64,000 bases of DNA, from contig JANBVO010000004.1 in assembly GCA_030052745.1 (NCBI GenBank), positions 930,001 to 994,000 on the forward strand, in the 5' to 3' direction. The position numbers were made by a program, and so were the translations under genes. Below are positions 35,476-45,217 of the stretch, in pieces. Numbering within the stretch: position 1 is the first letter of the stretch; the number at the start of each line of letters is the position of its first letter. The notes below the pieces were generated by a model. It searched no databases. It saw only the letters and a program-made list of their open reading frames with translations, and was not told where the DNA came from. The stretch is from Pleurostoma richardsiae (Eukaryota; Ascomycota; Sordariomycetes; Calosphaeriales; Pleurostomataceae).

Positions 35476-37612
35476 ATGTGTTTCTGTGGCCCCTGCAAGA
35501 CCATCGACGAGGAATATTACGAGGCCGAGCCTTCTCGACGGGAGTCCACCTGGGTGTATAACCCACAGAGTGGCCAGTACGAGATGAGGCGTCGTCGTGA
35601 TGTGAGTAACCTTCCTTTGTATTCTCAAGTTTCTTTCCAATCTCGTTGTCCCACTTCTTCTTTGGCGGATTATCAGTCCTAGCTGAGGCTTGGACGAGTG
35701 GCGAAGCAAAGAACCGACGGAACTTCACTGGATTGACAGCTGGAGGGCGTGTATCCTGCTGTTCGAATTCCATCCTATTGTTGTGATTAAGGAATGGTTA
35801 CGTCAATGATTGAGCCTGAAGCTCTGAAGATAAACAAACATATTGCCCTTCCAGTGAAAGTAAACTCCCCTCTTCTCTTTCTTCCAGCGCACCTCAACAC
35901 ATTCTCCTCATCTCCACTTCCGTCGAACAATTATCATCGACCTTCGAGGCGCCTTCGGGGTTCCCTCCTCTCCTCCCTTATGGGCAAGAAATACTGCGCG
36001 TACGTTTCGGACCCGGACGACAACGACCTTCAGGAATCTGGAATGGGCTCGCCGCCGCTGAAGAGCGCGTTAAAAAAGTCGCCATCCCGCTTCGCTGTGC
36101 GGATCTCGAGCCCTTCGCCTGAGGTAGCTACCTCAAGCGTTGGCGAGCGCAATCCCACGCCTAGCCGGGGCACTTACCCTATTCCCTCCATTGTCAACGA
36201 AAAATCGACTCAGGAAACCCAGGCTCAGCTGCAGCCACGCGTCCCGGGCGTGCCAATTCACCACGCGCCGCCTAACACGGTGACTGGTGGCCCGAACCAC
36301 GTCTTCACTCACTCGACCCAACCTTTCGGAGCCGCACCTCCAGGAATCACCCGAACAACCTGTCAACAACAACAAATACCCCAAATTCTGGCCGCCGCTC
36401 CCCAGCCTCAACCCATCCAACTTCTTCATCCCGCGCCACTATCTATCTGCTTTCCTGCATCCGCGATAAACACAACGACAATGGACGACGAACCAGTCGT
36501 GCCCGACTACCGCTACATGCGCCCTGGCAACTTTGGGGTTAACTTCCAGCCCCAGGTGCCGGACACTTCTCATGGCCCTTTCGTGCACACCTACGTCCCC
36601 CGCTTTGACAACAACCCTCCTTATGCTCCACATGGTCCCGCGCAGCCCGGAATGCATCCCGCCATACAACCCGGAATGCAGCCTGGCATGCAACCCGGCA
36701 TGCAGTTCGGCATGCAGCCTGGCATGCAGCCCGGTATGCAGCCCGGTATGGTGCGTAACTATCCTGCGCCGTACTGTCTTGCGCCACCGGCTCCGCCCTT
36801 CTCCCACTACCTGCCGCCCGCTGCTTGCTACCAGTATCCGCACCAGTATCCGCATCAGTGTCAGCACCAGTGCCAGCATCAGTGTCAGCATCAGTGTCTG
36901 CGTCACTTTCATGCAAGTGCCGCCTCGCTTTTCCGGCATCCTCCCCACGCATATGCAGGCCCCTCTAGCAACGCTGAGAAAGTTGAAGCACCTCACAAGT
37001 GTGAGGCCAAGCTGAAATATTTCTGAGCAGACCATGATTGAATTTCGCGTTACATACCGTCTGAACTCGCTTGCTAACAATGACTCACAGCCTATCGTCC
37101 AGAACGCTGTCCATCACCCGGGCTTTGGTTACCCGCAGACTGGCGGCCCCGTTGTTCCGATCGTCCAGCACCCGCAGCCTCTTCACGCCTACCAGGGTTA
37201 CCCGGCGCATCCTCCGATGATCCCTGGCGGACCTGGTGCCGGTGCCATGGTGCCTTACGGCCAGATGCCCGGTGGCGGTGGCGGTGCGATGATGATGGGA
37301 GGACACGCTGGTCCTGCGGTTGTGCTGCCAGGTAATGCCAACATGAACTACGTCCACCCCGAGCCGGCGACTGGCATTGGTCGCACTGGTGCCGAGATCG
37401 CGTATGAGCAGGCGCAGTTGGCTCACAATGAGAATATGTTCGAGCCGCAGGATTTTAAGCCCGCCGACGATGATCCCTCGCGCATGTACATGGTCCGCGA
37501 GCACGACGGCAACTGGACCCAGCGCAACCGCTTCGCCATTGACAACATGGGTGACTGCCGCTGGTACCTGACCGACGAGGGGTACTTCTATGCGGTTCGT
37601 CTGCCCAACTAA
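35476..37612 (+). CDS. Conserved-looking Pro/Gly/His-rich protein, two-exon model with long intron
   Basis: Exon 35476-35601 encodes MCFCGPCKTIDEEYY and then WVYNPQSGQYEMRRRRD, follows a CT-rich leader and ends at a canonical GTGAGT donor in phase 0. The terminal exon 37091-37612 begins after a strong branch site (GCTAAC) and CACAG acceptor, also phase 0. It encodes PIVQNAVHHPGFGYPQ, a Pro/Gly/Met-rich middle and an ordered-looking C-terminus (REHDGNWTQRNRFAIDNMGDC, then WYLTDEGYFYAVRLPN). Joining them gives 215 residues but needs an intron of about 1.5 kb, very long for this genome. That intron would contain another open frame with its own CT-rich leader (35980-37026). The alternative is that 35980-36750 is the real upstream exon. 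I recognise no function. The terminal exon is the most secure part. Confidence 0.5.
35980..37026 (+). CDS. Pro/Gln-rich low-complexity protein or alternative 5' exon
   Basis: An open frame of 348 codons from the ATG at 35980 (MGKKYCAYVSDPDDNDLQES), preceded by a CT-rich leader. The same frame is open upstream to 35791, but that extension resembles leader sequence. The protein is rich in Pro, Gln, His and Ser and contains two tandem repeats, PGMQ and QHQC. A good phase-0 donor GTGCGT lies at 36751, right after the PGMQ repeat. Splicing from it to the acceptor at 37090 would fuse this frame to the PIVQNAVHHPGFGYP exon, giving about 430 residues. Unspliced, the frame ends at 37026. Either it is a gene of its own or an alternative first exon of the neighbouring model. 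No domain is recognised. Confidence 0.5.
   Translation: MGKKYCAYVSDPDDNDLQESGMGSPPLKSALKKSPSRFAVRISSPSPEVATSSVGERNPTPSRGTYPIPSIVNEKSTQETQAQLQPRVPGVPIHHAPPNTVTGGPNHVFTHSTQPFGAAPPGITRTTCQQQQIPQILAAAPQPQPIQLLHPAPLSICFPASAINTTTMDDEPVVPDYRYMRPGNFGVNFQPQVPDTSHGPFVHTYVPRFDNNPPYAPHGPAQPGMHPAIQPGMQPGMQPGMQFGMQPGMQPGMQPGMVRNYPAPYCLAPPAPPFSHYLPPAACYQYPHQYPHQCQHQCQHQCQHQCLRHFHASAASLFRHPPHAYAGPSSNAEKVEAPHKCEAKLKYF
36640..36750. repeat. 12-base minisatellite encoding PGMQ units
   Basis: Tandem degenerate copies of a CCCGGCATGCAG-like unit, translated as PGMQ repeated about seven times with some variants (PGMHPAIQ, PGMQF). The period is a multiple of three, so copy number changes would not break the frame. 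Confidence 0.85.
36838..36902. repeat. 12-base minisatellite encoding QHQC/QYPH units
   Basis: Tandem copies of a CAGTGTCAGCAT-like unit, translated as QHQC in the open frame. If the donor at 36751 is used, this repeat would lie inside an intron instead of coding sequence. Confidence 0.8.
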
Positions 37613-38566
37613 GCTGGTTTAGCTGGATGCAAGTGAGTACTCTTTTTGAAGACCACGTTGAAACGCAGTGGAAATGCAGCAGCTGATGTGAAAGGAACAG
37701 AAACCCTCGCGCGCACACTGGCCTGTCTGCCATCGCCACAGAAAGTACCTAGCAGAACCTCTCATCTTGTTTTCGGCTTCTTTCGGTTTTCGGCTTTCAC
37801 ATGATCACGGTTGGTCAAAATCCCTTTCCAACTTCCTGGGACGTCTGAGCAGGGCTGATGATCCATAGATTCTCACGACTAGAAAATCACATACAAAAAA
37901 AAGGATGACTTGATGAGCCCTTGGTTGCTTTTTTCAGAGAATGGATGCGTCTTTGGTTGCTTTTCGAGATCGACAATGGTTTTTTGATCTTCTCTCGGTA
38001 TAGATGTTTATCATCTCCAGATCTGACGGTCTGCGCAACTTGAAATGAGTCCATGAAGATACCCCGTCTTGTCCTTGACTCCATCATATAGCCATCTTGG
38101 CTGGACATATATGGAGGTAAGGCTTCGGCATTGTCCATCTGGTCAACACGGTTCTGCGGTTCTAGGGTCCCATAGTTCTTTCTGAGGTTGTTTTTGAGGG
38201 TTCTAAATGCTAGGTACTTTACTTCACCTTCTGTCAGTCTGGTGTTTGTGTGTGTGCTTTGAGGTGATGTTGGTGGAGGTCATATCCAGTGATGCGGCTG
38301 AAAAAGTACCAACACGCGCTAAGTAGTAGGTGCGGGGCAGGTTGGCGCTGTCACCCGAGACCTCGGCAACAACGCTAAATTTAGCCGCTTATCTGGGGTA
38401 GCTCTGATCGACCCCACTGCACAATTGCGCCATCGCCAACAACAAGCTTCCCCGGACTCGATGAGAAAACACCTCCATCAACAATCTCTACTACCATACT
38501 ATAAACACGGTATAGAGGCATTAAGCGCTTTCAACCGATCGCCATAGGCGATCAGATTTCTCCACG
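37613..38566. other. Intergenic spacer before dephospho-CoA kinase
   Basis: A relatively AT-rich stretch of 954 bases with the 3' end of the Pro/Gly-rich gene and the promoter of the kinase gene. An 83-codon minus-strand frame at 37887-38138 has no supporting feature. Nothing else is seen. Confidence 0.5.
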
Positions 38567-39391
38567 ATGCTCATCATTGGCCTCACCGGGTCCATTGCGA
38601 CCGGCAAGTCCACAGTATCAAGTCTCCTATCCTCCCCACCGCACGACCTTCCCATCATCGATGCCGACATTCTCGCCCGCCAGGTCGTCGAGCCCGGAAC
38701 CGCCGGCTACCGCGCCATAGTGTCGTACTTCGGCCCCACGACCCCGGACCTCCTCGTTCCTACCTCAGAGACCATGCCGGAGGACGGACCCCAGGGCAAG
38801 GGCCGGCCACTGAACCGCCCGGCCCTTGGCCGGCGCGTGTTCGGCGACGACCCGCAGACGCGCAAGGACCGCGCCGCGCTCAACGGCATCGTGCACCCGG
38901 CGGTGCGGCGGGAGATGTACCGGCGGCTGGCGGGCTGCTACCTGCGGGGCAGCTGGGCGGTGGTGCTGGACGTGCCACTGCTGTTCGAGAGCGGCATCGA
39001 CCGACTGTGCGGCACGGTGGCGGTGGTGGCCGTGCGGGACCCGGCTGTGCAGATGGCGCGGCTGCGGGCGCGCGACCCGCACCTGAGTGCCGAGGACGCG
39101 GAGAACAGAGTGCGCAGCCAGGGGGATGTGCGGGTCAAGGCGCGGCGGTGCGAGGCCAGAGGCCAGGGGAAGGGCGTGGTGCTGTGGAACGACGGGACCA
39201 GAGAGGAGCTGAAGGCACAGGTGGACGCGGCGATGGCGGAGATACGCAGGGCGAGCCCGGCGTGGTGGAGCTGGGCGCTGCTGCTGTGTCCGCCCCTGGG
39301 GGTCGCAGTGGGAACGTGGACGGTGTGGCAGAACTTGAGAATCAATAAGAGGTGGCAGGAGTTGGAGACGCAGGAGCGGGCGAAGCTCTGA
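38567..39391 (+). CDS. CAB5: Dephospho-CoA kinase
   Basis: A single exon of 274 residues. It catalyses the last step of coenzyme A synthesis, phosphorylating the 3'-hydroxyl of the dephospho-CoA ribose with ATP. The P-loop GLTGSIATGKST is at residues 5-16, followed by the DADILARQVVEPG segment, the RTARRR-like central part with GIVHPAVRREM, and VVLDVPLLFESGIDRL, all typical of the CoaE fold. The C-terminus extends past the fold with a hydrophobic stretch (WWSWALLLCPPLGVAVGTWT) and a charged end, a likely membrane anchor seen in many fungal homologues. The start is the first ATG and directly gives the usual MLIIGLTG N-terminus. The coding part is clearly more GC-rich than its flanks. Confidence 0.95.
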   Translation: MLIIGLTGSIATGKSTVSSLLSSPPHDLPIIDADILARQVVEPGTAGYRAIVSYFGPTTPDLLVPTSETMPEDGPQGKGRPLNRPALGRRVFGDDPQTRKDRAALNGIVHPAVRREMYRRLAGCYLRGSWAVVLDVPLLFESGIDRLCGTVAVVAVRDPAVQMARLRARDPHLSAEDAENRVRSQGDVRVKARRCEARGQGKGVVLWNDGTREELKAQVDAAMAEIRRASPAWWSWALLLCPPLGVAVGTWTVWQNLRINKRWQELETQERAKL

Positions 39392-40079
39392 TATGTGAGG
39401 CTACGCGGGGTGTCATTTGCTTGGGGATTACATGTTCTACTCCTGGGCCTGTCTGGAGGTTACTGTTCTTTGCGCGGAAGCCGAAAAGGTCGAGAGGGTA
39501 TTTATCGATGCTTCGACGTTGGCTTGTACTCTTGTGACCCTTCCCCTACTTATATGCGACAAGCTGCCTAAGGTATCTACCTACCTACCTTGGAGGTTGC
39601 CTTATATCGTTCAGGCTTTCAGGGACAGTCGTTCTTTCCTTCTTTGGCACACGTATCAGTGTGCGTACGCACCTTCCCAACCGGCGCGTGTCGAGGTACC
39701 CATCGGCAAGTACCTTTGCGCAGCACCTACCTACCTAAGGTACTTACCTGTTTGGCATTCAAACCGTCAACCTCCTCCGTCCCAATTTCCATACCTTAGG
39801 TGCATCATCTATTTTCCTAGGCCGCTTAACTTGGAGACAAAACTCACGAGGATTCTACTTGTTGTTACAGCTTGATCGGGTCATCATCATTTGCAAGTCC
39901 GTCCGATACCTCTCTGAAGGCGCCATTCCTGCCCTTTTCCGGTAGGGGTCTTTATTGGCATCGCATCCGTTCTCCCGCAGCACGTTGGATGACTAGACTT
40001 GATTTGTGTTGGTTGAGCTACCGATGGTGTTTGGATTGGAGCGTGTCTCTTTCGATTCATTTGGCTGTCACTCGGCACG
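39392..40079. other. Intergenic spacer rich in ACCTA/TAGGT motifs
   Basis: 688 bases between the CoA gene and the WG-repeat gene. It contains the densest set of ACCTACCTA, CCTAAGGTA and TACCTTAGGT motifs in the window (listed as a repeat). No frame appears coding. Confidence 0.55.
39567..39802. repeat. Cluster of ACCTACC / CCTAAGGTA short palindromic motifs
   Basis: Within about 235 bases there are CCTAAGGTATCTACCTACC at 39567, AGGTACCC at 39693, ACCTACCTACCTAAGGTAC at 39725 and TACCTTAGGTG at 39792. Similar strings recur between genes at 18214, 31704, 46107 and 63139. The function is unknown; they could be regulatory, replication-slippage products or remnants of small dispersed repeats. Confidence 0.6.
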
Positions 40080-42222
40080 ATGCCTCCCAACTCAGTCGTC
40101 GAGTGGATGATCGGCCAGAACATCCCGCGTCGAAAGAAGTGTCCTGCCAAGCACGATATCATCAAGATTGCCGTGTCGACGGACGATGAGTCCGGCGACG
40201 ATACGCTCTCCGTCACCTACCCGCGGCAGCCCGGCAAAGGCACAGCAGTGCGGAAGAAGTCATCGATAAAGAAGGTCCGGTTCGATGCTGCAGCAACCAA
40301 ACCAAAATCTCCCTCCTCGTCCTCAGAGGTCATATACACAGAGTCTTCACTTGAGGAATCTTCATCTATCATGGAGACCGATACATCGGAGGGTGATGCT
40401 CGGAGCAGCGATGAAGTCAGCAGCTCTGATTTCTCGGGGAGAGCCAAGAAGCCTGGGGACACAAAATCTAAGAACACGTGCAAAAAGGACGAAGTGGTCG
40501 ACAGCACAGACGAAGAATATGATGAACCACACCCAACATGCCCATGCGATGAGTGTATAGCTGGCCGGAGAAGACAGAGGAAGGCCAAGAAGGCAAAAGA
40601 GAAGAGCGCGTCCGACCGATCAGAAGGCACCGGGTCTGCTGATGATTCCAAGAAGTCGCAGAGAAAGAAACGCAAGAATTCCACAGGGAAGAAGGACAAG
40701 ACGCCGGAGACCGATAAGACGACCTCCACTGACCCGACGGAAGCCACTAAAACTGGGGAGGATACTGAGGCGGACAGCAGCGACGAGCCTCTGGCTAAGA
40801 AGAGCAAGAAGCGGGCGAAACATGGCAAGGCAGACACCAAAACCAGAGGTGAGGCGGAGCCAAAGGAAGGTGATGCGGGAGGTGATGGAGAGCAGGCCGT
40901 CGCCGCCAAAGACACCTTGTCGTCTGTGCTTCGACAGCCCAACCTTCTCATGCCAGTGAAGGCTCGAGTCCTTCAAGTCGAACACGCTGTCGAGACTCCC
41001 GATGACCCCCGACCGAATGCGTTTGTGGATGACGAACACGGCATTATTCGGGTCTATCATGGACCAGCATACGGCAACCCTACAGGAGCTCTCTACCCTC
41101 ACAGAGTGTACTCAGGCAAAGCCCCGTCTCCTGGAGTTCCTCATCCGCTGCACAACCCGTACTTCTGGGGTTTCGACCAGACTGGCTTACCGGCAAATCA
41201 CCCTAACCGGCCCTCTGAAGGGCCAGTTTACTCCGCCGGCTTTTTACATGCACCGATGCCGTACCGGATGCCTCATGCTTCGAGTCCGGCACAAGCAGAA
41301 CACTCTTTCCCCAATGCAGGTGCAGGCTTTACAGGATTAAACCCGACAACCTTCAACAACCTTCCGGCGTTGGACGAGAACCAGGTGAAAACCCCCTTCG
41401 ACACAGGCTACACTGGCTTCAACAAGGATGCCTCCGAGAAAGGCAAGCCTACAGAGACCAGCAACAACGTCGGCCCCGCGACTAGTGGCGTTGCGTCTTG
41501 GGTGGAGAAGTTCCGTGCTGTAACGAATTCGGGCAGTGGCTCGAACAAAAGCTCGGACAAGAGCAAGGGCTCGAAGAACAAGGACAAATCTAATATGGTC
41601 AATGGTGGTGGATGGGAGAATCCTGCTGGCACCAAAAGCTGGGGTGTCGACAATATGAATAACCACAGCACTGGTGACAACTGGCCTTCTGGCGGCGGGG
41701 GAGGCTGGGGTACCACATCCGCGGAAAACAAGAATGGCACCGATAAGAAGAATGGCGGATGGGGAACTAGTTGGGGCACTGAGAACGGTAAGGCTCGATC
41801 CTATGTCGTACAATATGCATTTCACTGACATTCCAACAGCTGATGGCGGTGCAGCATGGGAGGGTAACGGTTTCGGTACCTCTTCCAAACCCGCTTCTCA
41901 TCCTTCAGCTGACAAGGCCGCAGGAGGTGGCGACGGAGCAGGTGTTGGATGGAAAGCTAACGGTACGCAAATCTTATATGAACCTCGATTTAGTATCAAA
42001 GCTGATATTGTCGAAGCAAACGGAGGCGGAAAAGACAACGCTTGGAACGGCAACGGTGCGAAGACTTCCTCTAAGCTGGCATCCAATAAAGCTGACAATG
42101 TGCCAGCCGGTGGTGGAGGATGGAATGCCTCTGCTTGGAATTCCTCTCCTAAACCAGGTTCTGTCCGCGAAAGCCGCAAAGGAAGTGGTGCCAGCAACCG
42201 CGGCTCCGTGAAGGACACATAG
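40080..42222 (+). CDS. Low-complexity charged protein with GW/WG-repeat tail
   Basis: Three exons (40080-41787, 41840-41962, 42017-42222) give about 678 residues up to a TAG. Residues 1-300 are Ser/Asp/Glu/Lys-rich and probably nuclear, with a CPCDEC cluster followed by basic AGRRRQRKAKKAKE. A more ordered block of about 285-420 includes HGIIRVYHGPAYGNPTGALYPHRVY and NPYFWGFDQTGLP. From about residue 510 it becomes Gly/Asn/Ser-rich with tryptophans next to glycine (GGGWE, SWGV, GGGWGT, GGWGTSWGT, VGWKA, GGGWNA). Both introns are short (52 and 54 bases), follow AAC-G in phase 1 and end near CTGAC/CTGAT branch sites. The second is a multiple of three with no stop, so it could also be retained. 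GW/WG tracts are known as Argonaute hooks in plant, animal and fission yeast proteins; that link here is inference. I do not recognise a named homologue. Confidence 0.7.
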
Positions 42223-42840
42223 GGTGGTCCACAGGCTGCTGGCGGATGGAAAAGTGGCACTTCGGAACACGGCGGAGATCATGACTGGAATAACAACGCA
42301 CTCTCCGGCGGATGGGACGGGAACGTTGGTCACACCATGCCCGGCGCCTGGAATGGTTCTCAGTCTGCTCGGAGCAACAAGGCGGGTAGTAATCGATCCG
42401 TATCACAGCAGTATGGCGACGGCTGGGACAACAACGTTGGTGTCACTAATTGGAACGACATCCCAGACAGAGACGCCGGGCAGAACCAGGGAGCGTCTCA
42501 CAGCAATCATGGTGATGGCCGTGACAATGGAAATTGGGGCACGGGAGGCAACTCAAACTGGAGAAACAACGGTAGCCAGTGGGGAAAGGGTCCTGCCGTG
42601 ACGCCTGGAAGTCCTACTGGCGAGCGCAAGGTATCCTCCGGTTCGCACCGCAGCGCCCAAGGAGCTGGCGGCGGTAGCGGCGGGGGTAACTACAGCTGGG
42701 GCGACGACAACAACAACAACTTTGGTACCAAGGGCCCGACGTGGAAGTCGTCCTCCGGCAAGAGCAACGGCAACAACGCCGGCCCGTCCTGGGGGGACCC
42801 CAGTGCTGCCCAGAGCACGCTGGGGACCACCAACTGGTAG
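42223..42840 (+). other. In-frame continuation of the GW/WG-repeat gene beyond a TAG
   Basis: Directly after the TAG at 42220-42222 the same frame stays open for 205 codons to a TAG at 42838. It has the same composition and motif style as the upstream tail (GGWKSG, GGWDGN, DGWDNN, GNWGTGG, SQWGKG, YSWGDD, PSWGDP). No GT-AG pair that removes the stop, keeps the phase and has a plausible length was found; GTGAAG...CCACAG would be only 27 bases. Possible explanations are readthrough, a recent nonsense mutation, a sequencing error or an unusual intron such as 42208-42363. Confidence 0.6.
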
Positions 42841-43861
42841 ATCCAGGGCAGGGCGATGTGGTGGATGAGGTCGCGACATCCAGGTCAGCGCTGATCAAAT
42901 CCTCTCTCCTCGGAGGGGGTTCCATCATTATCCACTCATGTCTTGGTATTCGGAGGCATACACCACCAGCTATTATGGAAGCAACGGCACTGCTGTCGCT
43001 TGAGGGGCTAGCATATCTGTTGCCCTCCTCGGATAAGCCCAGCCTTTTTCTTCTACCTCATCTGCAGACCCCATTAGGACTCTCGTCGCTAGTAGGGAGT
43101 TGCTCTTCTTGTCTGCGTACGTTCATCAGCAGGCGTTACATAAGATCCGCCAGCATGTCAGCGAAGGAGGAAGAAGCATCCAGTTCGAGCAGTCACGATT
43201 TGGCGACGCCTGGGCTAGCATTGCGGTAGCTGAGTTGGACTGGGCTTATTGTTTTATGCGTCTAGTATGCCTGAGGTATCTTTTTGCGATGGCTCGCGTC
43301 GAGAATGGCGATTTGTTAGGTGCGGTCCGTTAGGTGCGATTCTTTTCTCCTTTTCTGATAGCAAAAAAAATCCTATTTGGAAGTGAAGTCGTGAGGATGT
43401 CTTGACCATCGTCTTCTACGCCACACTTGTGCCACCTAGCCCACCGAGTCATGAAGACCAATACGTAGGAAAAGCTTGATGTTGCTGTCCTACTAGATTA
43501 CCTTCGTATAGTAGGTCTAGCGTGACGAAGCAACCCTCATTCACGGAGCGACAAAATCAAGATTTCGGGCTCGCAGATCGATTGATTCAACAAACTACCT
43601 CACCAAAGTACTATTAAGTCCCAGTGCAGCATTTTTTAACGACCTCTCGTTTCCCTCCCAAAAATGAGTGGAGTGTCTGGTACAGGGTGCCGGTGACAAC
43701 ACCAAGGAACACAGTGAGAATAGAAGCAGAAAGTGCAACGCGGCGACCGTAATCAGCGTAAATGAATGTTGACAACCAAGGCAGACACAAATCCATGTTC
43801 GACTCCGGCGGAATCTGCAGTCAATGGAAGCGAGAGTGCAAGACGGCTTGCCGCTCCTCGC
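42841..43861. other. Convergent 3' spacer
   Basis: About 1 kb between the 3' ends of the WG-repeat gene and the eIF5 gene. It holds both 3' untranslated regions. No coding frame or RNA gene is recognisable. Confidence 0.55.
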
Positions 43862-45217
43862 CTACTCGTCGTCCTCGTCAGACTCCTCCTCCGAGGCCTC
43901 GGCGAGCCAGGTGAGGAACGGCTCAGCAGACTTACGGACCTTCTTGGAGGTAGACAGGTCGACGTACTTCTTGCTGGCCTTGCTTCCCCACTTGGTGACG
44001 ATGTCCTCGGAGACCAGGTCGTAGTGGTAGTAGAGCTGCAGGATCTTAACGATCTTGTCGTAGAACTCGGGATGTTCCTGCGCGAGTGAGCCGATGAGAC
44101 GCTCGGTGCCGCCGAGGAGAGCCTTCTCGTGACGCTCAGAGCTTCCAATGATCTAGATTCGCTGGTTAATAAACCTGATAATCGAACGGTTGGACCGACG
44201 AAATGCACATACCTGCTTCAGCATACCCGCGCGTTTGGGGATCTGCGAGACAATGTTCTCGTCGAAGACGGACTGGACAAGAACAAGAACAGTGCGATGC
44301 TTGGTCTCGATGCCAAGCTCCTTGGCCTTCAGATAGATGTCGAGATCGTCGACCTTGTTGATGCCACCCTTCTCCTTGGCTTGGTCCTGGATCCAGTCAC
44401 CGAGCTGGTCGTAGACGGTGTTTCCACCGCCATCGCCCTCTTCGTCATCATCGTCACCGTTGACCACGAGCTTCTGCTTGAACTCGTCGGGGAGGGACTG
44501 CTGACGGGCCTTGACGGCCTCGGCACTCATGTCCACAGCCCACTCATGGTCCTTGACTTCGACCTCCTTGGTGATATCCTGAGCCTCAGCCTTGATCTTG
44601 CGCGTAAGGGCATCATCGTCGCTAGCAATATCTCCGCTTGCGTCGTCGCCGTTCTGGTTGCCAGAGTTGTCAGAGCCGTTGTCGTCGCCGCCGCTGCCTT
44701 GGCCATTCTCCTTGGCAGTGCCGTTCTGCTTGGCCTTGCGAGCAGCCTTGCGCTCCGCCTTATCCTTCTTGCCCTTCTTGACGGTGCTTTGCTTGAGGAT
44801 AAAGCCGCTGAGCTTGTGGCGCAGGTCAACGTCGGTGCGCTGGCCGCAGGCCTTGCAGTCAAGGATGATGCGGCCATCCTTGATGATGACATCGGTCTCC
44901 GGGTTCTTGCACTTCTTGCAGAGAACGAACTTGGAGATGAAGCCATCAAGGTATTCCTGGAGCTTGTTGGCATCGTGGGAGCCGTTGATGATCCAGCGGT
45001 CATCCGCGGGATCGATGTTGGTCTGAGCACCCAGCTCGAAGCCGAAGTACTTGATCAGGTAGGCCCCAGGGCGGGCAAGCGACTGAGCGACGCTGCTCAA
45101 GTTGACGATGACGGTCTTGATACCATTGCCTTTGCCTTCGATCTTGGTCACAAGACGTTCCATCTTGTAGCGATAGAAGGCGTCCGTGACATCGCGGCGA
45201 ACGTTGATGAGAGCCAT
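43862..45217 (-). CDS. TIF5: Eukaryotic translation initiation factor 5 (eIF5)
   Basis: Two exons (44213-45217 and 43862-44152) give 431 residues. eIF5 is the GTPase-activating protein for eIF2 in the 43S/48S preinitiation complex. The N-terminus has the conserved FYRYKM segment with the arginine finger equivalent to yeast Arg15 (here residue 16). An eIF2-beta/eIF5 zinc domain follows ([18 protein letters not shown], then [12 protein letters not shown]), and then a Lys/Asp/Asn-rich linker. The C-terminal W2 HEAT domain spans the splice: MLKQ joined to [20 protein letters not shown], ending in tryptophan/acidic boxes ([18 protein letters not shown]). The donor is GTATGTG and the acceptor CTAG. 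The ATG at 45217 is the first in frame, after a long leader. Confidence 0.96.

Noticed and set aside
37887-38138. 83-codon minus-strand frame downstream of the Pro/Gly-rich gene
   Set aside because: Short, in an AT-rich spacer, with no recognisable motif; probably a chance frame.
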